Source of the DNA: CBDHGY01 sp965263325
Lineage (GTDB): Bacteria > Pseudomonadota > Alphaproteobacteria > Caulobacterales > Hyphomonadaceae
Assembly: GCA_965263325.1 (NCBI GenBank)
Contig: CBDHGY010000002.1
Span: forward strand, 2,542,001-2,606,000
Reading direction: 5' to 3'
DNA length: 64,000 nt
In this document: piece after piece, positions 35,658 through 43,359 of the stretch
Layout of the letters: every line of letters begins with the position of its first letter
Numbering within the stretch: the stretch's first letter is position 1
Translations under genes and position numbers: made by a program
Notes under the pieces: model-generated
Database searches by the model: none
Told to the model about the DNA's origin: nothing
Seen by the model: the letters and a program-made list of their open reading frames with translations, nothing else

Positions 35658-36647
35658 CTATGCCGCCTTCCGCGCGAGATCATTGATCAGGTCTTCCAGA
35701 GCAGGCGCTTCACCGGTTGGGTCATAGCGCATCGCCATACGGTGGCCGAGGCAGGGTTCTGCCAGCGCTTCGACATCCTCAATGCTCGGTGCCAAACGCC
35801 CTCGGATGAGCGCCCGCGAACGCGCCGCCAGCATCAGTGCCTGACCCGCGCGCGGGGAAGGCCCCCAATCAACAAGACGCTTCACGCGCTCATCCTGGGA
35901 CTGCTCCGGGCGCGCATCGCGGATAAGGTTCAAGATTGCCGCGAGGACTTTCTCCCCCACGGGCATTTTCCGCACCAGTTCCTGCAGTGCGATTAGGCCC
36001 TCCGCATTGAGGGCAGGCTTTACCGGCTCTTCATCCATGCCGGTTGTTTCGATCAGGATGCGGCGCTCGGTGTCGAGGTCAGGGTAGCCGACATCGATTT
36101 TAAGCAAGAACCGGTCAAGCTGCGCTTCTGGCAGGGGATAGGTGCCTTCCTGCTCAATCGGGTTTTGCGTTGCCAGCACATGGAAGGGCCGGGGCAGATC
36201 GTGGCGCAGGCCCGCAATTGTGACATGGCGTTCCTGCATCGCCTGAAGCAAGGCAGACTGCGTACGCGGGGAGGCGCGGTTAATCTCGTCCGCCATCAGG
36301 AGCTGCGTAAAGATCGGTCCTTTCAGGAAGCGGAAGCTGCGCTGGCCATCCGCGCTTTCATCCAGAACTTCAGACCCCAGAATATCAGACGGCATCAAAT
36401 CCGGCGTAAACTGGATACGCGCGCCAACAATCCCGAGCGCCATGGCCATCGACTCGACGAGCCGCGTCTTCGCAAGACCGGGCGCGCCCACCAGAAGGGC
36501 ATGTCCGCCTGCCAAAACCGCCGTTAGGGCAAGCTCAATGACGCGTTCCTGACCAAAAATCGCCTTGCCGATCTCTGATTTTATGCGTGCCAGCGCCTCT
36601 GTGGCGTGTTCTGCTTCAATTACGAGGGCTTGGGTGTCGTCTGCCAT
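35658..36647 (-). CDS. MoxR-family AAA+ ATPase
   Basis: A 329-residue chaperone-like ATPase. Walker A is GGHALLVGAPGLAKTRLVE, Walker B is LLMADEINRASPRTQ, and the MoxR-specific blocks FTPDLMPSDILGSEVLD, ALLQAMQERHVTI, HVLATQNPIEQEGTYPLPEAQLDRFL are present. It works with the DUF58, BatA/DUF4159 and VWA products encoded downstream. ATG 36647 has GGAG upstream; the longer start at 36668 overlaps the divergent promoter. Divergent from the DUF1285 gene with about 66 bases between. Confidence 0.94.
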   Translation of the reverse strand: MADDTQALVIEAEHATEALARIKSEIGKAIFGQERVIELALTAVLAGGHALLVGAPGLAKTRLVESMAMALGIVGARIQFTPDLMPSDILGSEVLDESADGQRSFRFLKGPIFTQLLMADEINRASPRTQSALLQAMQERHVTIAGLRHDLPRPFHVLATQNPIEQEGTYPLPEAQLDRFLLKIDVGYPDLDTERRILIETTGMDEEPVKPALNAEGLIALQELVRKMPVGEKVLAAILNLIRDARPEQSQDERVKRLVDWGPSPRAGQALMLAARSRALIRGRLAPSIEDVEALAEPCLGHRMAMRYDPTGEAPALEDLINDLARKAA

Positions 36648-36713
36648 GGGTACTCCGTCTTCACACAAGGTCTATGTACAACTAGGTGTAGGCGAGAACA
36701 TGGCGGAGCCACA

Positions 36714-37301
36714 ATGAAAATCACAGAAAAACAGGCCCCCAGCCTCGAAGATGTGCTGAAAGCCATCGTGCCGGATGGTAAAGAGGGGCGCTCCCTGCCG
36801 CCCGTGCACCTGTGGAACCCCGAGCATTGCGGCGATATCGACATGCGGATCAAGGCTGACGGGAGTTGGTGGCATGAGGGCACGCGCATCGGGCGAGAAA
36901 AGCTGGTGCGCCTGTTTTCCACAATCCTGCGCAAGGATGAGGATGGGGAGACCTATCTCGTCACGCCCTATGAGAAAGTGATTGTGCATGTTGAGGACGC
37001 GCCGTTTCTGGCGATCCGTGTGGACCGGGCTGGGGAGCCGGGGCCAGACCAGCGCCTCGTGTTTACTACGAATGTCGGTGATTTCGCGCTTGCGGGCGAA
37101 GACCTTCCGATCCGTGTGGAGACCGACCCGGTAACGCAGGAGCCCTCGCCTTACGTTTTGATCCGCGGGCGGCTGGAAGCGAAACTCACAAGGCCGGTGT
37201 TTTATGAACTCGCGAACATGGCGGTGGACAATCCTGATGGTTCAGACACGATGGGCGTGTGGAGTCAGGGGGAATTTTTCGTGATTGGGAGCGGGGGGTG
37301 A
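36714..37301 (+). CDS. DUF1285 family protein
   Basis: A 195-residue cytoplasmic protein. LPPVHLWNPEHCGDIDMRIKADGSWWHEGTRIGREKLVRLFSTILRKDEDG and YLVTPYEKVIVHVEDAPFLA are the DUF1285 core; function unknown. ATG 36714 has GCGGAG just ahead. In related genomes this gene is usually followed by a CoA-type Nudix hydrolase gene; here that gene is 3.3 kb away, past a group of hypothetical genes. Confidence 0.9.
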   Translation: MKITEKQAPSLEDVLKAIVPDGKEGRSLPPVHLWNPEHCGDIDMRIKADGSWWHEGTRIGREKLVRLFSTILRKDEDGETYLVTPYEKVIVHVEDAPFLAIRVDRAGEPGPDQRLVFTTNVGDFALAGEDLPIRVETDPVTQEPSPYVLIRGRLEAKLTRPVFYELANMAVDNPDGSDTMGVWSQGEFFVIGSGG

Positions 37302-37397
37302 CTGTGTTAGCCTGGGGCAACTGTACCCGCATCGCGCACACATTCCTCACACGCATCACCCTCGATCAGCGCAGCTCATCTGAAGGCCCATCTCGGC

Positions 37398-38111
37398 TCA
37401 ATCGGCGATGAATGGTGACGAAATGTCATCTCCGAGCAAAACATCGTACTGAAGTTCCTGCAGGCGCATGAGGTTGCTCAGCCCATTCGACATGACTTGG
37501 CCCATCACATAGTTATATGTAGCAACTTGGTTTTTGAACGGAGCTTTGGCGATCTTTTTTCTAACTTTAGGGGGAATTGCCGCATAATATTTTGGTGCGC
37601 GGATTTTGAGCATCCTCAAGACACCTTCCGATTCAATAAATTGGTCTTCTGAAATTTCCCACCCGATGACATTAATGTTTCGATGGTCCGTCTGATCGGA
37701 TGTCAACAAGGCAACCAGCACACCCTTGCGTCCATCACGGCGGGTACGCTGCAGAACGATATTCTGCTGTCGGCCAAACCAGCTTTGATAAGCCTGCACA
37801 TACACATATTCAGGCTTGCCTATCAGATCGATCTTCGACGTTTTACCAATCGCCTTAATCGCACCTCCAAAAGTTGTAACTCCATATTTGGGACCCGTTT
37901 GGAACACCATACCAAAGGGGGCGGTGGGATCAGATTCACGAGGCGATCGATAAACGTCGTAATCCTTACCAGTTCGACCGCTAACTTTTGGCCAGGATCG
38001 GATTTCTTCGATAGTTTCAGGCGCAGAGATTTTAGATACTTGCGCGAACGCCGGGATTGAGAAGCTTAACAACGACAACAAAGCGACGAGCGAAATTACG
38101 ATGCGGTTCAT
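37398..38111 (-). CDS. Exported protein of unknown function
   Basis: A 237-residue protein with a clear signal peptide (MNRIVISLVALLSLLSFSIPAFA, cleavage after AFA). The mature part is basic and mostly helical-beta mixed. It ends with a helix containing KVRKKIAKAPFKNQVATYNYVMGQVMS and a short acidic tail. No known family. ATG 38111 gives a normal signal length; the in-frame start at 38144 would add residues before it. More AT-rich than the housekeeping genes nearby. Confidence 0.65.
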   Translation of the reverse strand: MNRIVISLVALLSLLSFSIPAFAQVSKISAPETIEEIRSWPKVSGRTGKDYDVYRSPRESDPTAPFGMVFQTGPKYGVTTFGGAIKAIGKTSKIDLIGKPEYVYVQAYQSWFGRQQNIVLQRTRRDGRKGVLVALLTSDQTDHRNINVIGWEISEDQFIESEGVLRMLKIRAPKYYAAIPPKVRKKIAKAPFKNQVATYNYVMGQVMSNGLSNLMRLQELQYDVLLGDDISSPFIAD

Positions 38112-38433
38112 ACCGGTCCCCAATGATACAAACGAGGTATGCATCTGGCCTCATGAATTCAGCCTGAACACAAGCCCTCTGCGCAACTGATTTAAACGTG
38201 CTTGCAGTCGGTGTCGAGCTTTTGAACATGATCGCTGCGCGCCGTAAGCTGTGTCAGCCCAAGGCCTAATCCAACAACTAGATTTGATGCGTGAGGCTTG
38301 GTGGTCTCAAGGCGAGTATAGGCCAACATTACGAATTTCTTGATGGCGGAACGCCATCTGGGGCCCCACCTCTGAAAGACTGTTTTGAAAGCGTAGATAC
38401 AGTCGTCAATATACTTGCGAGTATATCATTCGA
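38112..38433. other. Intergenic stretch, no gene seen
   Basis: About 320 bases between a leftward exported-protein gene and a rightward immunity-like gene. No open frame here has a ribosome-binding site with credible codon use. It must hold the two divergent promoters, but no operator was recognised. Confidence 0.4.
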
Positions 38434-38910
38434 ATGCAATTTGAACTCATGGAAACTGACGAGCTATTTCACAAGACCATTCATGAAATGCGGGGCATTC
38501 GTCTCAGCCATTTTTGGAGAGGTTATAGCACGGCAATATTTTTGGAGTTTGGCCAGCTTACGGAACGCAAAAGAGAAAACGGTACAACTGGCAACCCTAT
38601 TGGAGAAATGACGATTGGGTTTGAGTCGGATTGGAGAATGGAGAGCGAAACATCCATCCTTTGCGGAAGCATGAGCGAGGAAGAGTTTTGGGAGACGAAG
38701 TTTTCCAGCATGATTGGATGTCACGTGGAGAGTGTCACTTTATCTGCGAATTTGCCGGAGATCTGCCTGGAATTTTCAGGTGGTGTAAGTCTGGTATCAT
38801 TCGCAGCATTCGAAGGACAACCTGATTGGATGCTTATTGACCGTCGTAATTTCCCATACAACTCTTTTGGTGTTCAGGATGGACGGCTCCACCTAGAATC
38901 AGATGTTTAA
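38434..38910 (+). CDS. Immunity-like orphan protein of unknown function
   Basis: A 158-residue cytoplasmic protein. The layout is MRGIRLSHFWRGYSTAIFLEFGQL, then EMTIGFESDWRMESETSILCGS, then IGCHVESVTLSANLPEICLEFSGGVSLVSFA and PDWMLID. This two-part pattern, with a W-R-x-E core and a final LxFSxG strand, is that of small orphan proteins often suspected to be toxin immunity proteins. No toxin is next to it. The ribosome-binding site is poor for ATG 38434 and for ATG 38449 (METDEL). Low GC for the region suggests acquisition. Confidence 0.6.
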   Translation: MQFELMETDELFHKTIHEMRGIRLSHFWRGYSTAIFLEFGQLTERKRENGTTGNPIGEMTIGFESDWRMESETSILCGSMSEEEFWETKFSSMIGCHVESVTLSANLPEICLEFSGGVSLVSFAAFEGQPDWMLIDRRNFPYNSFGVQDGRLHLESDV

Positions 38911-39100
38911 GAACGTTCGCAAATAAAAGCAGATTCAATGTCCGGTAAGGGTCAGGAAGAGACATTGGCGGAGTCCAAGATGAACCCGGTATTGCCCGTG
39001 GCGTCAAACTTTAATTCTAACGAGATTTTGACGCGTCGTTTCGCGCAATGATATAACGAACCTCATTGCGAGCAAATGAATGGAATAAGGAGCCTACGCA

Positions 39101-39826
39101 TTGGTCTCTCGACGAGAATTGTTGGTTCAGTTTGCCACGTACTCGACCTTAGCGAGCCTGGTCGGGCGTGCATCGGCTTCACCGCAGGCAAAAAACGTCG
39201 CGCATTGGCTGCATCGGACTGATGAACTGACCGCTATGATGCGCGGTGAAGTCATAACAGTTCAAGACTGGCGAGATGGACTGGATCAACTCAATCGACG
39301 TTTGGACTTAACCGCATTGCTTCAAGAAATGGGCTACGAGGACCTGATTGCGGTCACTCAATTCGCCGAATTGGGCGTCTCCACGGCAAAACTGGACTTC
39401 GGAGACCATGGTGTACGAGAACTTTCGTTTTATCCAAAGCTTTTCGCGGTCGATGAAGGACGCGCCATTATTCCACATGGTCACACAAACATGGTCTCAG
39501 CCCACCTGATTACATCTGGGCGGTTTCACCTTCGCCAATATGACAAGATCAAACTATATGAAGATTCTATGGTGGTTCGTCCCAGCTATGAAGGTGAAGT
39601 TACTGCTGGAGACTTGTCATCCATTGGCGAGCACGCAGACAATGTCCATTGGTTTGTTGCGCTTGAGCCATCCTACACACTCGATGTGATCGTGACCGGA
39701 GTCGATGGTGAAAAAAAACCGAGCTACGACATTCATAATCTCGATATGGACAATGCAGAGACGGACGGCGAATTGTTGCGGGTACCTCGACTTGGGGTTG
39801 CGGACGCGTTGATCAAATACGGCTGA
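39101..39826 (+). CDS. Exported cupin-like protein of unknown function
   Basis: A 241-residue protein with an N-terminal SRRELLVQFATYSTLASLVG segment, like a twin-arginine or weak Sec signal. The centre PHGHTNMVSAHLITSGRFHLRQYD, with H-x-H and a later His, resembles the metal site of cupins such as cysteine dioxygenase-type folds. A second strand set ends in DNVHWFVALEPSYTLDVIVTGVDG. Function unknown. The start is TTG 39101, preceded by TAAGGAG (39086-39092) at good spacing; no better ATG exists near. Confidence 0.6.
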   Translation: MVSRRELLVQFATYSTLASLVGRASASPQAKNVAHWLHRTDELTAMMRGEVITVQDWRDGLDQLNRRLDLTALLQEMGYEDLIAVTQFAELGVSTAKLDFGDHGVRELSFYPKLFAVDEGRAIIPHGHTNMVSAHLITSGRFHLRQYDKIKLYEDSMVVRPSYEGEVTAGDLSSIGEHADNVHWFVALEPSYTLDVIVTGVDGEKKPSYDIHNLDMDNAETDGELLRVPRLGVADALIKYG

Positions 39827-40002
39827 CGATAGCTACCCTATAAGTGACCGAAATCGCGCTCATTCGAAAATGCGACGTTGTCCAAATTTCAGTGGTTCCA
39901 GTCGTCGCTCTAACGTCCGTAAAGACGCCGAGAACCGCCACTTGGTTTGAACTTTTGGATTTACCTCTTGTGTATTCAGAAAATATTCCTATATGCGCTT
40001 TC

Positions 40003-40431
40003 ATGGACACCAAGGCATCTGCTTCAGCCCTGCAAAGGCTCGCGCAAAAATGGCGCGCGATTGGCTTGGTCATCATAGCATTTGCGCGGCTGCTGCGCCG
40101 GCATGAAGATGCGCATGTTGCCGGCACCTATGAGCAGGTGCGCCAGTTGCAGATTATCGTGCGCGCCGCGCAGATTATGCTGGTACAGGATTTGGCCCAG
40201 ACGGGCGATGACGCTCCGGTCCAAACAGTTGAAGACAGGAGCGCGGCGGCGTTTCTGCGGATGAATGCGGTGTGTTTGCTTGCCGTTCACTTGGTGCTTG
40301 AGAATATGATTGCGCGGGGCTTACGCGTAGCTCAGCTCTCTCCGATGGGGACATGTGTTGCTTATGCGCGCCCGAAATTCGCAGTGCGCGCCAGCCCGGT
40401 GTATGGCACTGCGATCCTCGAACCTGGGTAG
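40003..40431 (+). CDS. Hypothetical helical protein
   Basis: About 142 residues, Ala/Leu/Arg-rich and mostly helical (LQRLAQKWRAIGLVIIAFARLLRRHED, VRQLQIIVRAAQIMLVQDLAQ, NAVCLLAVHLVLENMIARGL). The frame is open from 39844, but the codon use becomes GC-rich and typical only after about 40000, so ATG 40003 is taken. No ribosome-binding site is clear at either start. Family not recognised; it might be a remnant. Confidence 0.4.
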   Translation: MDTKASASALQRLAQKWRAIGLVIIAFARLLRRHEDAHVAGTYEQVRQLQIIVRAAQIMLVQDLAQTGDDAPVQTVEDRSAAAFLRMNAVCLLAVHLVLENMIARGLRVAQLSPMGTCVAYARPKFAVRASPVYGTAILEPG

Positions 40432-40587
40432 GGCCGTCAATCGCGCCGATTATTTTTTGCTACCTGAAAATCCTATATCGATTGCTCGATCTGTTGCCGC
40501 AGATGGAGGCAAAGGCGCTGGCACAGCGAGGCGTGTGCAGGGTAAAGTCTTTATCTGCAGCGTAACTCGCCCTACATCCTGCTTCCA

Positions 40588-41208
40588 ATGGCTTATACAA
40601 CATTAGATGATTTCCTTGCCCGCGCGCGCGAGCGGCTTGACCCGCTTCGCGGCAGTGGGGCGTTGCCTGAACGCGGCGATATGGATTTTCTTGAGCCTGA
40701 CGAGATTCCAAACATTCGCCCTGCAGCTGTGTTGATTGGCGTCATTCCGCGCGCAACAGGCGCGACCGCTCTGCTGACGCAGAGGCCCAACACGATGCCA
40801 ACGCATGCCGGGCAAGTCGCGTTTCCGGGCGGCAAGGTTGATCCGGTTGATGTGGATGAAGTCGCTGCGGCGCTCCGCGAAACCGAGGAGGAGGTGAGCG
40901 TTGCGCAAAGCGATGTTGAGCTTATCGCGCGCTCATCGCCGTATATCACCGGCACGCGGTTTCGTATTACGCCGGTTGTTGGCTTGTTGCCCGCCGATGT
41001 CGCGCCGATCGGTGATCCGACAGAAGTGGCAGCTGTCTTCGAAACACCGCTCGATTTTTTGATGAACCCGGCGAACCACCGCACCGGCCGGGCTAACTAT
41101 AAGGGCAAGTCGCGGTCATACTATGAGATGCCGCATGGCGGCTACCGGATCTGGGGCGTCACTGCGGGGATCATTCGCAGCCTCTATGAGACACTCTACG
41201 AAGACTGA
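40588..41208 (+). CDS. CoA pyrophosphatase, Nudix family
   Basis: A 206-residue Nudix hydrolase expected to split CoA into phosphopantetheine and 3',5'-ADP. HAGQVAFPGGKVDPVDVDEVAAALRETEEEV is the CoA-type Nudix box with its upstream UPF0035 element (TMPTHAGQVAFPGG). The usual final Gly of the box is Ser here. It ends convergently with the nuclease gene, overlapping by 13 bases. No strong ribosome-binding site precedes ATG 40588. Confidence 0.9.
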   Translation: MAYTTLDDFLARARERLDPLRGSGALPERGDMDFLEPDEIPNIRPAAVLIGVIPRATGATALLTQRPNTMPTHAGQVAFPGGKVDPVDVDEVAAALRETEEEVSVAQSDVELIARSSPYITGTRFRITPVVGLLPADVAPIGDPTEVAAVFETPLDFLMNPANHRTGRANYKGKSRSYYEMPHGGYRIWGVTAGIIRSLYETLYED

Positions 41209-41957
41209 TCCAGCCGTGTGAGATTCAGTGGATGGGTGATTTCCATTCGTCCATTCCTCACATACCCTCGCGCGCGGACCTTTGTGCCGGATTGAAGTTG
41301 GCAATGGCGGGCCGCATCATCAGAGATGTTGAGCAGCATCGCTGTGCCCTCAAGTGAGATCCGGCACGCCGCATATGCCCCGCCCGGCCCCGGCGCACCC
41401 AGGGATATGCCTTCGATCACAGCGAACCCGCGGTACTCCGCGTTAATCGCATCGGCGCTGCGGTCAGAGTAAGCTCGCTTGCTCCACAATCCAGCGCGCT
41501 CGCGCCGCGCCTCGGCCTCTGCGGCAAAGAGGTCTTGGCTGACCGCCGCGGAGTCCGGATAGATGCGCACGCGCGCGCCGCCGCGCCGAATGATTTCCTG
41601 ATTGACCCAGAAATCTGCCCCAAGATTGTCAGCGGTTGCGACATGCGCAATTGCGCGGTCATATCGGTCACGCGTGAGGCCGGGATAGTATAGTTTTACT
41701 TCCCGTCCCATGATGAGGTCCTCAAGGAGACGCGCAGACTCTACCGCATAGACGGCGTCCTGATCGTCGCCGCGGCCGAATGAGGGTGCTTCAACCGAGG
41801 CGAGCTTGACGACCTGCCCGGTGGAAAGCGCAAACGTATCGCCGTCCAAGATGCGGACAACGCGCGCTTCTTCACCGGGTTGCAAACTGTCGATCGGGCT
41901 TTTTGCGCCGCAAGCTACCAAAGTGATTCCCAAAAACAGGCCGATCAAATGCTTCAT
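41196..41957 (-). CDS. Thermonuclease (SNase-like) family lipoprotein
   Basis: A 253-residue product. MKHLIGLFLGITLVAC is a lipoprotein signal with lipobox LVAC. The SNase fold follows (EEARVVRILDGDTFALSTGQVVKLASVEAP, RDRYDRAIAHV, ERAGLWSKRAY), and then a C-terminal OB-like part (KVRARGYVRNGRMEITHP). Some catalytic positions of true nucleases are not clear, so activity is uncertain. ATG 41957 is five bases past a GGGGGG run; ATG 41963 touches that run. The frame continues upstream only as antisense of the tRNA gene. Confidence 0.82.
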   Translation of the reverse strand: MKHLIGLFLGITLVACGAKSPIDSLQPGEEARVVRILDGDTFALSTGQVVKLASVEAPSFGRGDDQDAVYAVESARLLEDLIMGREVKLYYPGLTRDRYDRAIAHVATADNLGADFWVNQEIIRRGGARVRIYPDSAAVSQDLFAAEAEARRERAGLWSKRAYSDRSADAINAEYRGFAVIEGISLGAPGPGGAYAACRISLEGTAMLLNISDDAARHCQLQSGTKVRARGYVRNGRMEITHPLNLTRLDQSS

Positions 41958-41990
41958 ATTCATCCCCCCAACCGCTAGATGGCTTATAGC

Positions 41991-42067
41991 GATCCCGTAG
42001 CTCAGCAGGATAGAGCAACAGATTCCTAATCTGTAGGTCACAGGTTCGAATCCTGTCGGGATCGCCA
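41991..42067 (+). tRNA. tRNA-Arg (anticodon CCT), CCA encoded
   Basis: Acceptor arms GATCCCG and CGGGATC pair perfectly. The D-arm TAGCTCAGCAGGATAGAGCA, the anticodon arm ACAGA-TTCCTAA-TCTGT with CCT at the loop centre, and the T-loop GGTTCGAATCC are all standard. G discriminator and encoded CCA follow at 42064-42067. It lies between the nuclease gene (opposite strand) and the first XRE regulator, at the border of the flagellar cluster. Confidence 0.95.
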
Positions 42068-42213
42068 CAGATCGTAGTGCTTGCTACAGATTGCGGAAAG
42101 GCTGGCAAGAAGACGAGTTACGGCAATTTCAAGCAGAAGCTTTACTTGTTTGCGAACAATGCAGTACGTTTTGCTCTCGTTACGTAACCTGCGCGCTGTT
42201 CAAGTCAGTTTCT

Positions 42214-42243
42214 TTAACACCTCGTTAACCCATTTCGTCCCAC
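42214..42243 (+). promoter_or_regulatory. Full CtrA box and promoter element before the first XRE gene
   Basis: TTAA-CACCTCG-TTAAC (42214-42229) is a perfect match to the CtrA consensus TTAA-N7-TTAAC. Three bases later TTTCGTCCCA (42233-42242) resembles the (A/T)TTCTCCCA element found at the same distance in four flagellar promoters downstream, with one extra G. The XRE start codon is at 42276. Confidence 0.75.
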
Positions 42244-42275
42244 ATGCGGACCATACGAATTGAGGGGCCTTAGAC

Positions 42276-42677
42276 ATGGCAGCGAAAGCAAAACAAGAAA
42301 ACAAACTTCTTACGTCACTTGATGCAGAAATTGCAGAGCGCGTAAGAAACATCCGCGTTACACAGGGCGTCACGCAAGCGAAAATTGCTGGGCACCTGGG
42401 TATCGTTCACCAGCAATATCACAAATACGAAGCAGGTGTGATCCGCTTTTCAGCAGGTATGTTGATCGCGATTGCAGAAGCGCTTGACGTTCCATTATTG
42501 GAGCTGGTTCCGCCAACGATTAATCATGGCTCGAACCTCGACCCAATGCAGCGCATCGATATTCTGCGTATGCGCGTTCAATCGCAGATCAATGAATGCC
42601 AATCAGAGCAGAAGCTGCTTGCAATTTCGACACTGCTCGGAGACGCCCAGCCTTTGAAACTGGTTGTCGATAACTAG
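42276..42677 (+). CDS. XRE-family helix-turn-helix regulator at flagellar cluster border
   Basis: A 133-residue DNA-binding protein. Residues about 14-75 form a Cro/C1-type domain: IAERVRNIRVTQGVTQAKIAGHLGIVHQQYHKYEAGVIRFSAGMLIAIAEAL. The helical C-terminus (PMQRIDILRMRVQSQINECQSEQKLL) may dimerise. It is paralogous to the protein encoded at 56695-57096, sharing the QQ-HKYE-G-R-SAGML block. A CtrA box in its promoter and its place beside flgD suggest a cell-cycle-timed flagellar regulator. Convergent with flgD, 10 bases apart. TGAGGGG precedes ATG 42276. Confidence 0.85.
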   Translation: MAAKAKQENKLLTSLDAEIAERVRNIRVTQGVTQAKIAGHLGIVHQQYHKYEAGVIRFSAGMLIAIAEALDVPLLELVPPTINHGSNLDPMQRIDILRMRVQSQINECQSEQKLLAISTLLGDAQPLKLVVDN

Positions 42678-42687
42678 CGCTAGGCAA

Positions 42688-43350
42688 TTATTCCACGAGG
42701 CGTACGGCGTCAGCACCAGCTGAGAGCTTCATCGCCGTTCCCAAGCGTAGCTTCCCGTTCTCGGTTGCAACATCTGTAATCGTTGTCACCAACCGGGGAG
42801 CTGCAGAACCGGCGAAGTCATTATCGCGGTAAAAATCAACGCTCATTTGATAGATGGAATCGTTCGCAGCCACACCGCCGTCAGCGAACTGCCCATTCCA
42901 TTGGAAACGCTCATCTGATAAATCGAGAGTCTCGCTCCACGCGACGCTGCCGCTCGTATCGCGAACCGTCAGGATGGCGCGGTTCGCGTCCTGCGGGCGA
43001 TCAACTTCAAACTCAACGGGCGTTCCACCATAAGGCACCCAGGATGACTCCACGGTGACTTGCTCGCCGAGCCAGTTGCTGGCGACGAGCGTGTACAGGT
43101 CGCCCATCACAGTCGAGATTTGTGAAAGCGAATCATTTGATTGCACTTGCTGTTCGAGCGCGGAAAACGTTGCGAGCTGCTCAACGAACTGGGTTGAATC
43201 GAGTGGCGCCAGGGGATCCTGGTTCTGTACCTGCGCTGTCAGAAGCTGGATGAAGCTGTTAAACTCATCGCCAATATCTGCCTGAAGAGTTTGGGTAGAC
43301 CCAAGCGAAGAGGTGGTGGTTCCGGTAGAAATTGGCGGTATGTCAGACAT
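42688..43350 (-). CDS. flgD: Flagellar hook assembly scaffold protein
   Basis: Caps the growing hook and is later discarded; exported by the flagellar secretion system. The N-terminal block FNSFIQLLTAQVQNQDPLAPLDSTQFVEQLATFSALEQQ is the FlgD signature. The C-terminal half has the FLG-like/FN3 core (TLDLSDERFQWNGQFADGGVA). Length of 220 fits. It lies 9 bases after fliK, so fliK-flgD form one operon. Confidence 0.95.
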   Translation of the reverse strand: MSDIPPISTGTTTSSLGSTQTLQADIGDEFNSFIQLLTAQVQNQDPLAPLDSTQFVEQLATFSALEQQVQSNDSLSQISTVMGDLYTLVASNWLGEQVTVESSWVPYGGTPVEFEVDRPQDANRAILTVRDTSGSVAWSETLDLSDERFQWNGQFADGGVAANDSIYQMSVDFYRDNDFAGSAAPRLVTTITDVATENGKLRLGTAMKLSAGADAVRLVE

Positions 43351-43359
43351 GAGCTCTTC

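Noticed and set aside
39844..40002. N-terminal extension of the hypothetical protein at 40003
   Set aside because: The codon use and composition differ from the downstream part and no ribosome site precedes 39844.
37302..40587. Mobile element or prophage as cause of the accessory stretch
   Set aside because: No transposase, integrase, terminal repeats or tRNA target were seen at its ends; only the insertion pattern is supported.
41958..42068. Extended N-terminus of the nuclease gene reading GFEPVTYRLGICCSILLSYGI
   Set aside because: This is the antisense of the tRNA-Arg gene, a well-known false extension; the lipoprotein signal begins at 41957.
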